Source: Planctomycetota bacterium (lineage in GTDB: Bacteria; Planctomycetota; UBA1135; GCA-002748355). Taken from it: a DNA stretch of 64,000 nucleotides. The stretch is from positions 1 through 64,000 of the forward strand of contig JACKHW010000012.1 in assembly GCA_020638795.1 (NCBI GenBank), given 5' to 3'. The position numbers and the translations under genes were made by a program. The notes below the pieces were generated by a model, which saw only the letters and a list, made by a program, of their open reading frames with translations, did no database searches and had not been told where the DNA came from. Below are positions 47,288 to 55,397 of the stretch, in pieces. Each line of letters starts with the position of its first letter. Within the stretch, counting starts at the first letter, position 1.

Positions 47288-48565
47288 ATGACGATCCGCG
47301 AACTCTCCCGCTTTGCTCCCGGCTCCGCCCTCGCCGAAACCCTCCGCGGACTCTGCCTCCAAGGCTTCCGCGGCGCTTCGGCTGCCCCGAAGGCGAAGTC
47401 ACAACCCGCCTGGCATCCCATCAAAGAACGCGGCACGACGCTCTGGCTCGACACCGGAGACATTGGCGCCGCGGAGCGACTGTGGTGCGAGGAGTTCGAT
47501 GCACTCACGACGAACAACACGCTGCTAAACAAAGAGGTCCAGAAGGGCATCTACGACGAGTTCGTCCCCGTTGCGGCCAAGGAGATTCGAGGCGTCGAGG
47601 CTGGCATTTCCGATCACGACCTCGTGCTCGAACTCGCGTTCTGCCTCAACGCCCGTCATGGACTCGAGCTCGTCCAGACGTTCGGCGCTCACGTCTCGGT
47701 AGAACTCCACACGGACCTCGCCCACGACATCGAAGCGAGCGTCGCCTACGGCCGACGATACGCCGCGATTTGTCCCGACAAGTTCATCGTCAAGGTGCCG
47801 CTGACTGCGAGCGGCATCATCGCTGCGCGGCGTCTTGCCGACGACGGCATCCCGGTCAACTTCACGCTCGGATTCTCGGCGCGCCAGAATCTACTCGTGG
47901 CTCTGCTCGCCAAACCGGAGTGGTGCAACGTCTTCATGGGGCGCATCAACGCCTTCCTCGCCGACAACGGCTATGGAAGCGGGGAGAACGCCGGCGAACG
48001 TGCGACACAAGCGAGCCAGCACGTGTGCACCGAAATGCGCAAAGCAGGGCGTAGCCCGACCAAGCAGATCGGTGCTTCGATGCGTTCGTTCGCACAGGTG
48101 CCGGCTCTCGCAGGGCTCGACGTGTACACGATGCCAGTCGCCGTGGCCGAAGGTTGGCTCCAGAACGCGAGCGATGTCGGCGCCGGCCTCGATCAGGACT
48201 TCGCCGTCGAGTGGGCACCGGGCGTCGATGCCGAGGGCGATGGACTCGACGTGTTCTGGGACGTTTCCGACTACGACCAACGGGCGATCGAAGCGGCGGC
48301 GAGTTTGGATGTCGCGAATCTCGATGCAACGAGCCTGCGCGCCATCCTCGCCGAACACGGAGCCCCGTCCTTCTTCCCCGAACTCGATGCTAATGACGAA
48401 GAGCGCGTGAAGAGCGATGGCAAAATCCCCGTGAAGGACGCCTGGCTCACCGGCGTTCGCGAAGGGCGCCTCGCGTGGGACACGATGTTGACGCTTGCGG
48501 GACTCGCGAGTTTCTCCGTCGATCAAGCGGCGCTCGACGCCCGCATTCGCGCACAGCTGTCATAG
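47288..48565 (+). CDS. tal: Transaldolase
   Basis: Pentose-phosphate enzyme that moves a dihydroxyacetone unit from sedoheptulose-7-phosphate to glyceraldehyde-3-phosphate. The alpha/beta-barrel motifs are in place: LWLDTGDIGAAERLW, EFDALTTNNTLLNKEVQ near residue 67, VSVELHTDLAHD, and the Schiff-base lysine in FIVKVPLTASGIIAARRL near residue 165. At 425 aa it is longer than the 316-aa E. coli enzyme and shorter than transaldolase-glucose-6-phosphate isomerase fusions; the extra C-terminal portion contains no isomerase signature that I recognise. The start ATG 47288 was chosen because the family pattern begins there. It lies divergently from gcvP and 151 bases before the Sel1 lipoprotein. Confidence 0.85.
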   Translation: MTIRELSRFAPGSALAETLRGLCLQGFRGASAAPKAKSQPAWHPIKERGTTLWLDTGDIGAAERLWCEEFDALTTNNTLLNKEVQKGIYDEFVPVAAKEIRGVEAGISDHDLVLELAFCLNARHGLELVQTFGAHVSVELHTDLAHDIEASVAYGRRYAAICPDKFIVKVPLTASGIIAARRLADDGIPVNFTLGFSARQNLLVALLAKPEWCNVFMGRINAFLADNGYGSGENAGERATQASQHVCTEMRKAGRSPTKQIGASMRSFAQVPALAGLDVYTMPVAVAEGWLQNASDVGAGLDQDFAVEWAPGVDAEGDGLDVFWDVSDYDQRAIEAAASLDVANLDATSLRAILAEHGAPSFFPELDANDEERVKSDGKIPVKDAWLTGVREGRLAWDTMLTLAGLASFSVDQAALDARIRAQLS

Positions 48566-48574
48566 CAACGCATT

Positions 48575-48593
48575 GGAATGCTGTAAGCACTCC
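48575..48593 (+). terminator. Possible terminator hairpin after the transaldolase gene
   Basis: GGA-TGCT at 48575-48581 (one mismatch) pairs with AGCA-TCC at 48586-48593 around GTA, ten bases after the transaldolase stop. It is imperfect and has no T-run. Confidence 0.3.
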
Positions 48594-48716
48594 GTGCGAT
48601 ACCAACGGAGTCGCGCGCGCGTCTATACACAGTCGCGTTGACGCGCACGGCGCGTTCCTGTGGGCATCGATCGCCACCGTTCAGTGGTGCGCGAACACGT
48701 GCCGATAGCAGCCTGC

Positions 48717-49616
48717 ATGACCATGCAGAAGTTGCTGATCGTTTCGAGCCTCTTGTTGAGTGCATGCGCGAACACTTCGTTCCAAGCACTCGAAGCGTAC
48801 GAACGCAGTGACTACGTCGTCGCGTACCCGGAGTTCAAACGACTCGCCGTGCGCGGAGATGCCGACGCACAGTTCTTCGTCGGGCTCATGCACGACGAAG
48901 GCAATGGCGTTGATGAAGACAAGGTCAAAGCTTCCCATTGGTACGAACTCGCTGCCGAGCAGGATCACCCTGCCGCATGCAACAACCTCGGACTCCTCTA
49001 CTTTCGCGGTGAAGGAGTTCCCAAGGACACGGATCGAGCGATCGAGTTCTACGAACGCGCCGCGGAACACGACTTCGCACCCGCACTCACGAACCTCGGT
49101 GTCGTGCATCTCTTCGGGCACGAAGAAGATGGCGAAGTGCGTGGGCGCGACATTCGTGCCGCCAAGCGCTTGCTCGAGCGCGCGGCCGACCTCGGAGAAG
49201 CCAAGGCACTGCGGATCCTCGGCTTCATGCACCGGCGCGGCTTGGGCACCGCGAAGAACGACGAAGCTTCTCGCGGCTACTACGAAAGAGCTGCAGCACT
49301 CGGCGACGAGACCGCGCACTACTATCTCGCGACACTCCTGCTAGGGCTCGAGTCCAACGCACGAGGATCGAGCACGGTCGCCACATCCGTTTCGGACGCA
49401 GAACGCGGAGTCATGCACATGCGTGCGGCTGCGGGTAGCGGGCTCGCCGCAGCCCAGTACGGCATGGGGATGATCTACCTGCGCGGCATCGGCGTCGCCG
49501 AGGACCAAGTCGCTGCGCGCGACTGGTTGCAGCGCGCCGCCGATCAAGGGCTCGTCGAAGCCGAAGGAAAGCTACGCACGATGGCGGTAGCCAAACCGAC
49601 GAGTCCTGCTCGGTAG
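48717..49616 (+). CDS. Sel1-repeat lipoprotein
   Basis: A 299-aa lipoprotein from ATG 48717 (MTMQKLL; the ATG six bases further on is an alternative). The lipobox is LLSACANT, cysteine near residue 14. The rest is a run of Sel1-like/TPR helical repeats of about 36 residues with the family pattern G-AxAQFxLGxxYxxGxGVxxDxxxAxxWYxxAAxQ: for example FFVGLMHDEGNGVDEDKVKA, LGLLYFRGEGVPKDTDRA and GMGMIYLRGIGVAEDQVAAR. Such proteins are usually periplasmic scaffolds for protein contacts. I count about six repeats, one with a 15-residue insertion. It converges on the TPR lipoprotein with 14 bases between. Confidence 0.85.
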   Translation: MTMQKLLIVSSLLLSACANTSFQALEAYERSDYVVAYPEFKRLAVRGDADAQFFVGLMHDEGNGVDEDKVKASHWYELAAEQDHPAACNNLGLLYFRGEGVPKDTDRAIEFYERAAEHDFAPALTNLGVVHLFGHEEDGEVRGRDIRAAKRLLERAADLGEAKALRILGFMHRRGLGTAKNDEASRGYYERAAALGDETAHYYLATLLLGLESNARGSSTVATSVSDAERGVMHMRAAAGSGLAAAQYGMGMIYLRGIGVAEDQVAARDWLQRAADQGLVEAEGKLRTMAVAKPTSPAR

Positions 49617-49630
49617 GCCGAGCAAGCGGC

Positions 49631-51154
49631 TCACGTCTTCTGAGCTTGCGTGCGCGCGAGTCGCTCGAAGTCCTTGAGCAACTGCTCGACGCTTTCCCGC
49701 TTGTCGATCTGCTGTGCGGCTCGCAAGAGTTGAGCACCCTCGGCGAAGCGCTTCTCGCGACCGAGCACTTCGGCATGACGAATCTTCGCATCGGCGGCGA
49801 ACTCCGGGATGCCCTCCGCTCGCTCGAAGTAGTCGATCGCCTTCTGAGGCTCCTCGCGGGCGTAGTGCCTGCCGAGCAGGATCAGCGCTTTGCCATCGAG
49901 CGGATCGAGCGTGATGAGCTCTTCGAGGATCTTCGCGTGTTCGTCGCCGCCATTCCCGGAGGCCAACGCGAGGCTCGCGCGCACGCGGAGGACTTGTTGT
50001 TTCTCCGTCTTGTCGAGTGAATCCCCTCGCGTTTCTTCGACACCGCGAAGCAGCATGCGGACATCGTCCAGCGCTTCGGCGCCGACCATGAAACGTGCGA
50101 CGTTCATCGCGCTCGAGATCGAACCGCGGCGGTCTTTCTCGAACGCGCGAACGAATGCCTTGGCGGACAGGTTGAAGAGCTCTTGCTTGGCATAGATCGC
50201 ACCGAGCAGATTGAGCGTCTCCGCGTTCGCACCGCCGAGTCGATCCACGACTTCGAAGTTCTCGCTCGCACGCTCGAAGTTCTCGACATTGGCATAGGCT
50301 CGCCCTTGCGCCAGCCACAGCTCCGTCGAGTCCGGATGCTCGCGAATGAGCTGTTCGAGCAGTGCGATCGCGTCCTGATAGCGCTCTTGTGCGAAGAAGC
50401 TCTCCGCCAAACCCTGCTTCCAACGCCCATTCTCGGGATCCAGCGCCATCGCCATGCGGAATGCGCTCTCTGCAGACAGCGGGCGCTCCTTCTTGAAGTG
50501 TGCAATGCCGAGGATCCCCCACAGGATCCCGTCGCCACCACCGAGTGCGATCACGCGCGAAGCGGCCTTGACGGCATTGTCGAACTCGTTGGCTTGGATC
50601 GCTGCGTCGGCCATGGCGGTCCAGGCGCGGCGAAACCGCGGGAACTTGTCACACGCCGCCTGATAGATCGGAACGGCTTCGGCGTGCTTGCCCTGCTGTC
50701 CGAGGAGGTGCGCGAGCATGAAGTCGACCGAAGCGCTGCAATCGGGCATGCGGAGGCTTCGGGCTACACGTTCGGCGCCTTCGAAATCCGGAGGTGTCTT
50801 GCCGATCAGATCGAGCACTTCGACGAGCTTCTTGCGTTCTTCCTCGGGGATCGTCGGCTCGACGTCCGTCTCGGCACCCCAACTGTCGAGAACTCGCTGG
50901 CGGAACGCCGGACTCGCGAAGACCGCACGCTCCGACGGCGTCAAGAAATCGTCCTGCCGTGTCGCAGGCACGGGGTTCGAACTCGGTGCTGACTCGACTC
51001 GCGTCGCTGACGGCGTCATCGCGAGTGCGGGTGTGACCGACACCGCTTCGGCGGCACTCGGTTGCACCGCCACTTCGCGTTGCGTCGTACAACTCACGAT
51101 CGTCGACAAGGCAATCGCCGGAATCACGGAGATACGCATGCTGGACCTACTCAT
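49631..51154 (-). CDS. TPR lipoprotein closing the TonB operon
   Basis: A 507-aa periplasmic lipoprotein. The start ATG 51154 overlaps the stop of the TonB gene (ATGA); ATG 51139 gives the same signal, which ends ALSTIVSCTT. The low-complexity Ser/Ala/Pro linker leads into tetratricopeptide repeats over about residues 140-500 (for example ILWGILGIAHFKKERPLSAE, WKQGLAESFFAQERYQDAI, LWLAQGRAYANVENFERA). In the TonB3/TtpC systems of vibrios and other marine gammaproteobacteria a TPR protein is the last gene of the same operon, which supports a role in organising the TonB complex. Its own partner is unknown. Confidence 0.8.
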   Translation of the reverse strand: MSRSSMRISVIPAIALSTIVSCTTQREVAVQPSAAEAVSVTPALAMTPSATRVESAPSSNPVPATRQDDFLTPSERAVFASPAFRQRVLDSWGAETDVEPTIPEEERKKLVEVLDLIGKTPPDFEGAERVARSLRMPDCSASVDFMLAHLLGQQGKHAEAVPIYQAACDKFPRFRRAWTAMADAAIQANEFDNAVKAASRVIALGGGDGILWGILGIAHFKKERPLSAESAFRMAMALDPENGRWKQGLAESFFAQERYQDAIALLEQLIREHPDSTELWLAQGRAYANVENFERASENFEVVDRLGGANAETLNLLGAIYAKQELFNLSAKAFVRAFEKDRRGSISSAMNVARFMVGAEALDDVRMLLRGVEETRGDSLDKTEKQQVLRVRASLALASGNGGDEHAKILEELITLDPLDGKALILLGRHYAREEPQKAIDYFERAEGIPEFAADAKIRHAEVLGREKRFAEGAQLLRAAQQIDKRESVEQLLKDFERLARTQAQKT

Positions 51155-51813
51155 TTCTTCTTGAACGACATCGGGAGCTTCATTCGCGAACGAACGGGCT
51201 TTCCCTTCTTCTTGCCTGGTTCGAATTTCCATCGGCGAATCGCTTCGAGAGCGGGTCGCGAGAAACAATCGTGCGATGCGCTTTGCACGCGTGGTCGCTG
51301 CACGTTGCCGTTCTCGTCGACTTCGAACAGCAGGATGACCTCGCCCGGCAACTGTCGACGCATCGCATTGTCCATGCGTGCTTCGACCTTGCGCGTCGCT
51401 CGCGGTTTCTGATCGAGATCGGCGAACGCGATCGAATCGTCTTCACCGCCCGCTGCGCCGACGAGTGCGTCGATCTTGATGCCGAACCCACCGTCTGCCC
51501 AGCCGCTTCCCATGCTCGCACCGACCGCGATTTCGAGCTGCGACAGATCGAGCGCTTCGACCTCTTGTGGCGTTTCTTGTGTCTCTTCGGGTTCGGGCTC
51601 TTTCTCCGGCTCCGGCTCGGGCTCTTCCGCGTCCTCTTGCTGGAACGACACATCCATCTTTCGAATCTCGCGATCGGGCTCCGGAATCTTGGTGATCGCT
51701 TGAATCACCGGCAGCACGAAGAACAGCAGGAGCGTCAGACCGAACGAGAACACGATCACGGTCAATCCGTGACTCAATCGCCCGAGCCAAGTCGACTTCT
51801 TCGAAACGAGCAC
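51151..51813 (-). CDS. tonB: TonB-family energy transducer
   Basis: Couples the proton-motive force to outer-membrane receptors. A 220-aa protein with an N-terminal transmembrane helix (TVIVFSFGLTLLLFFVLPVI, about 19-38), a spacer unusually dominated by acidic Glu-Pro repeats (EEPEPEPEKEPEPEETQE) where classical TonB has Lys-Pro, and a C-terminal TonB domain: LPGEVILLFEVDENGNVQ and FSRPALEAIRRWKFEPGKKKGKPV match the consensus, including the YP-equivalent segment and RWKF. The start is GTG 51813, four bases after the exbD stop. Its length suits a thin periplasm. Strong context: flanked by ExbD and a TPR protein. Confidence 0.88.
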   Translation of the reverse strand: MLVSKKSTWLGRLSHGLTVIVFSFGLTLLLFFVLPVIQAITKIPEPDREIRKMDVSFQQEDAEEPEPEPEKEPEPEETQETPQEVEALDLSQLEIAVGASMGSGWADGGFGIKIDALVGAAGGEDDSIAFADLDQKPRATRKVEARMDNAMRRQLPGEVILLFEVDENGNVQRPRVQSASHDCFSRPALEAIRRWKFEPGKKKGKPVRSRMKLPMSFKKK

Positions 51814-51816
51814 CGG

Positions 51817-52230
51817 TCACCCCTTGCCGAGCATCGTCGACGAATAGACCTTTTCGGCACCCGCGAGTTTGGCCTCGTCGATCACTCGGATGAGGATTCC
51901 GGACTTGGAGGCCTTGTCGGCTTGGATGATCACGGGGATCCCGCGCTCTTGCTGCACGAGTCGCGACACGGTCTGCCGCACACCCTCGATTCCGATGCTA
52001 CGACCGCCATAGACCACGTCGCCGGCCTCGGTGATGGCGATGAGAATGCTGTTCTTCTCGAGTTGACTCGACGAGGCGGCCTGCGGCTTGTCGACCTCGA
52101 CGCCTGTCTCCTCGACGAACACCGTCGTCACGATGAAGAAGATGAGCAGGATGAACACGCAGTCGATCAGTGGCGACATGTCGATCCCGACATCCGCGTC
52201 ATCCGCCGTGCTCTCGCTGAATCGTCCCAT
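51817..52230 (-). CDS. exbD: ExbD/TolR-family proton channel subunit
   Basis: Part of the ExbB-ExbD motor that powers TonB. The transmembrane helix contains the essential aspartate in SPLIDCVFILLIFFIVTTVF near residue 24, the site that shuttles protons. The periplasmic domain ends with the family sequence around VIIQADKASKSGILIRVIDEAKLAGAEKV. Length 137 aa from ATG 52230 (MGRFSEST), which has GGGAG upstream; 11 further in-frame residues are not conserved. It lies 19 bases after exbB and four before tonB, in the order of a typical TonB energy cassette. Confidence 0.92.
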   Translation of the reverse strand: MGRFSESTADDADVGIDMSPLIDCVFILLIFFIVTTVFVEETGVEVDKPQAASSSQLEKNSILIAITEAGDVVYGGRSIGIEGVRQTVSRLVQQERGIPVIIQADKASKSGILIRVIDEAKLAGAEKVYSSTMLGKG

Positions 52231-52249
52231 GGTTGCTTGCTCCCGAATG

Positions 52250-52945
52250 TCAAGAAACAGCACGTTGAAGCAGCGCAGCGATCTCGTTCTTCGCTGCGGT
52301 CTCGACCGCGCGTTGTTCGTCGGCGGACTTTCGACGATGCAGCACTTGGGCGCAGACCGTCTCCAAGTGCGCGAGGAAGGCTCTGTAGTGTTCGAAGTTC
52401 CGACTCAAGTAGTACTGGAAGTAGAGTCCCGGTAACGCGACGACGAGGCCTGTCTCCGTCGTCACGAGAGCTTCACTGATGCCGGACGCGATCATGGCCA
52501 TCGTCTTGTCGCCGCCGGAGCCGGTCGCCAACGCATCGAACGTCGTCAACATTCCGGTCACCGTGCCGAGCAGCCCGACGAGCGGCGCGGCACTGACGCA
52601 GATCTTCATGATCTTGAGGTCACGTTCGAACGGTGCAGCCTCCGTCTGTCGCAACTGCGCGAAGAAGAACGACGTCTCCTTGATCGTCTTTCCTCCGGTC
52701 ACGAAATCGAGGATGTCGCCGATACGCCCTGACCGTCCACGGGGTCGCTCGATCCACGTCCGCCATTGGTCTTCGGGCACGTCGCTGTAGCCGAGCGCGC
52801 GAAGCCGGAGCCACGTGTGCACACCGATGCCGAGCATCGCGAACGCGATCACCGCGATCGCCCACATTGCCCAGCCGCCACTGATCCAAATGGCTTCCGC
52901 CTCGGACCAGAGACGACGGAACCATGCGAAGACCGCGTCCATCAC
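52250..52945 (-). CDS. exbB: ExbB/TolQ-family proton channel protein
   Basis: Second, ordinary-size TolQ-type protein of the cluster (231 aa). It has the family's core: a first helix (AMWAIAVIAFAMLGIGVHTW), then the pair of helices around SAAPLVGLLGTVTGMLTTFDAL and SGISEALVTTETGLVVALPGLYFQYYLS; the GTVTGM and TTETGL segments are the strongest ExbB/TolQ markers. The start overlaps the stop of the large TolQ protein by four bases. With the protein above it forms a two-TolQ system, as TtpC and ExbB in vibrio TonB3 complexes. Confidence 0.9.
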   Translation of the reverse strand: MMDAVFAWFRRLWSEAEAIWISGGWAMWAIAVIAFAMLGIGVHTWLRLRALGYSDVPEDQWRTWIERPRGRSGRIGDILDFVTGGKTIKETSFFFAQLRQTEAAPFERDLKIMKICVSAAPLVGLLGTVTGMLTTFDALATGSGGDKTMAMIASGISEALVTTETGLVVALPGLYFQYYLSRNFEHYRAFLAHLETVCAQVLHRRKSADEQRAVETAAKNEIAALLQRAVS

Positions 52946-54564
52946 GAACCGACCGACTTGCGCGAGATGCGGGAGACTTCGTCGCGCTTCGCTCCCGACA
53001 ACGGGCCGAGCATCTCGCCCAGGATCTCTTGCACTTGCTCACGCACGAGAACCGGGTCCGGTGCCGCCGCGACGTGCAATTCGTCGTCGACGTTGCTGCG
53101 CTTCTTCCTATCGGGCTCGAACGGCGACTTGCCAACCTGGTTGATGAACTCGATCGCGGTCGTCTCCATTTCGCCGCTGATGTTCTTCGCCTTTCGTGAC
53201 AGGTACGCGTGGAGCAGCAAGCTCGGGATCGCGACGATCAGGCCGAACTTGGTCGTGATCAGCGCTTCGGAGATGCCGGACGAGAGTTGTCCCACGTCGC
53301 CACTCCCGAAGATCTGCAGTAGCTTGAACGTGCTGATGATCCCGGTAACGGTTCCGAGGAGCCCGAGCAGCGGCGCCGAAGCCGCGCTCAACGCGATGAA
53401 GGGCAACATGTTCTGCAGCTTCAGGCGCGTCTTGAGCACGATCTCGTACATCACTTCTTCGATCAGCTCGCGCGGCTGGCGAAGGTTGTCCACGCCTGCC
53501 GCGAGCATGCGGCCCACCGGCCCCTTCATCCCGCGGACTTGATCGACGGCCCTGGCCTCGTCGTGATTGGCAACGGCTTCGAGCAATGCCCGAACCTGTC
53601 GGCGCGACGGACGAGGAACGAGCGTCAACGAGATCCACTTCCAGATTGCAATCAGCAACGCGATTCCTGCGAGCGCGAAGATCGGGACCATGACCGCCCC
53701 GCCCTTCTGCACGTGTTCGAGGAACGTCTCTTCGGTCGCGGCAATTTTGGATGCATCGCCCAAGGTCGGATCGAGCGGGACGATGCCACCGCGGTTCGCG
53801 AAGAACTCGTTCGTGACCTTGACCAGGACCGGGTCCTTGAACCGCGCGATCGTGGGCTCCGGTGTCGCGTTGAGTCGCTCTTCGGCGATACCGACTTCGT
53901 TCCCGCTCGCAGTCCGGAACACCGCGATCGGCCCGATCAGGGCAACCGCGCCTTCCGTCAGCGCGCCGGACGAATCGATCGCGACACCTGTGAAGATCGT
54001 TCCACCGATGCCTTCGTCGAGACGGTCGATCGAAGCGGACACGACGCCGAGCTCCGCCTCGTAGATCTTGTCATTGGACAGAGTCGAGTTACCGGCAGCG
54101 ACCTTCGCCTTGTTGAGGACGTCGACGTAGCGCTGCTTCTCGGTGATGTGCAATCTGTTCGCGAAGTCACGCCGGTACTCGTCGAACAGTCCCCGTAGGA
54201 CCGCGGCGTCCCCCTCTTTGCGCTTGAGCTCGGTCGTCAGGTTGACGATGCGTTGGCTCTCGGTGTCGTTCTTGCGCGCGGCCTCATTGAAGGCTTCGCG
54301 TGCGAGACGAACCTTCTCCTCGAGTGCGCTCAGCTCGCTGCCGAGTCGGATCTTCTCGGGAGCGATGCTCTCACGGAGAGTTGCGAGTTCTTTCGTCCGC
54401 AGTTCGAGCTGCTCGACGAGCTTCGTCGCCGCATCGTCGAAACTCCCTTGCGCGTTCGAAACACGTGCATTCGACACGAGCATCGTGAGCACGCAAGCCA
54501 CTCCGAACCAACGGCGACTCGCCTTCGGTGTCGGACACGAATCATGCAACATTGCTGTCTTCAT
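52942..54564 (-). CDS. Large TolQ/TtpC-like protein with N-terminal coiled coil
   Basis: A 540-aa protein: signal peptide (about residues 1-38, cleaved after SNA), a periplasmic coiled coil (KLVEQLELRTKELATLR onwards, to about residue 150), a mixed region to about 275, then the C-terminal MotA/TolQ/ExbB module with helices at about 285-310, then SAASAPLLGLLGTVTGIISTF and SGISEALITTKFGLIVAIPS. This is the architecture of TtpC, the accessory TolQ-like protein that vibrios need for TonB2/TonB3 function. Starts at ATG 54564 with GCAGGAG upstream. It sits between the DUF3450 gene (16 bases) and exbB (overlapping). Confidence 0.85.
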   Translation of the reverse strand: MKTAMLHDSCPTPKASRRWFGVACVLTMLVSNARVSNAQGSFDDAATKLVEQLELRTKELATLRESIAPEKIRLGSELSALEEKVRLAREAFNEAARKNDTESQRIVNLTTELKRKEGDAAVLRGLFDEYRRDFANRLHITEKQRYVDVLNKAKVAAGNSTLSNDKIYEAELGVVSASIDRLDEGIGGTIFTGVAIDSSGALTEGAVALIGPIAVFRTASGNEVGIAEERLNATPEPTIARFKDPVLVKVTNEFFANRGGIVPLDPTLGDASKIAATEETFLEHVQKGGAVMVPIFALAGIALLIAIWKWISLTLVPRPSRRQVRALLEAVANHDEARAVDQVRGMKGPVGRMLAAGVDNLRQPRELIEEVMYEIVLKTRLKLQNMLPFIALSAASAPLLGLLGTVTGIISTFKLLQIFGSGDVGQLSSGISEALITTKFGLIVAIPSLLLHAYLSRKAKNISGEMETTAIEFINQVGKSPFEPDRKKRSNVDDELHVAAAPDPVLVREQVQEILGEMLGPLSGAKRDEVSRISRKSVGS

Positions 54565-54580
54565 GGTTGCCGCTCCTGCC

Positions 54581-55384
54581 TCACTGAATGCGCACGGGAA
54601 CCGAAACGTATTCAGCGGTCTTCTTGCCCTTGGCGATATCGACGAGTTTCTTGATCGCTTCTCCGGACTCCGTCTTCGGGATCCAGGTCCACTCGCCGTT
54701 CGTCGAAGTCCCGATGCCGGCCACCGAACCCGACTCGTCGGAGTAGAACGCCTGACCGCAACCGAAGTACACGGTCGTCACGGCGACGCTTCTTCCGTCG
54801 CTCGCAACGCGGATCTCGGGTGCAGTCGTGATCTCTTCGTGGAACTTGTTGATCAACTTCAAGGCCGCAGCGACGAATGAGAAGCGAGCCGCAAGCCCCA
54901 CCTTGGTCTCGACGCCCTCCTTGGGCATCGCCGCGAGGATCGATTCGATGCGTTCTCGCGCGACCAGTGGCAGTCGCTTGGAGACTGCACGTACACGCGT
55001 CTCGAGTTCGCCGATCGATTTTTCGATCACCTCGTTCCCGCTCGCGAACGATGCGACTTTCTCGCTCAACTCACCGGTCGACTTGTCCGACTCCGTGATC
55101 TTGGCCTGGATCTCGGTGGTCTGCTTCTCGAGAGTCGTTGCTTCGCCACGCAGAAGCTCCATGCGCTCCTCGATCAGCTCCTTCTTGAGCATCCAGTCAC
55201 GCTTCTCGGCCGAGATCGCCCTTTCGATTTCGGTCAACTTCTCCAGCGCCGCTCGAGTCGTCGACAATTTGTCGACCGTGTTGCCTTGTACGTCTTGGCG
55301 CGCGTTCGCTCCAAGCGTGGCGATTACGCCGCACGACAGCGCCAATCCGGCGACCAGCGCGCTGAGTTTCGATCGGTGGTTCAT
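54581..55384 (-). CDS. DUF3450-like coiled-coil periplasmic protein
   Basis: A 267-aa exported protein of the DUF3450 family. Signal peptide at 1-28 (cleavage after NAR or nearby). A long coiled coil covers about residues 40-120 (EIERAISAEKRDWMLKKELI), followed by an alpha/beta part with FGCGQAFYSDESGSVAGIG, which I recall as the conserved DUF3450 core. In other bacteria a DUF3450 gene is regularly the first gene of the ttpC-exbB-exbD-tonB-TPR cluster, exactly the order seen here, so it probably acts as a periplasmic partner of TtpC. It lies 13 bases after the TonB-dependent receptor. Confidence 0.83.
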   Translation of the reverse strand: MNHRSKLSALVAGLALSCGVIATLGANARQDVQGNTVDKLSTTRAALEKLTEIERAISAEKRDWMLKKELIEERMELLRGEATTLEKQTTEIQAKITESDKSTGELSEKVASFASGNEVIEKSIGELETRVRAVSKRLPLVARERIESILAAMPKEGVETKVGLAARFSFVAAALKLINKFHEEITTAPEIRVASDGRSVAVTTVYFGCGQAFYSDESGSVAGIGTSTNGEWTWIPKTESGEAIKKLVDIAKGKKTAEYVSVPVRIQ

Positions 55385-55397
55385 GACAGTTCTCTCA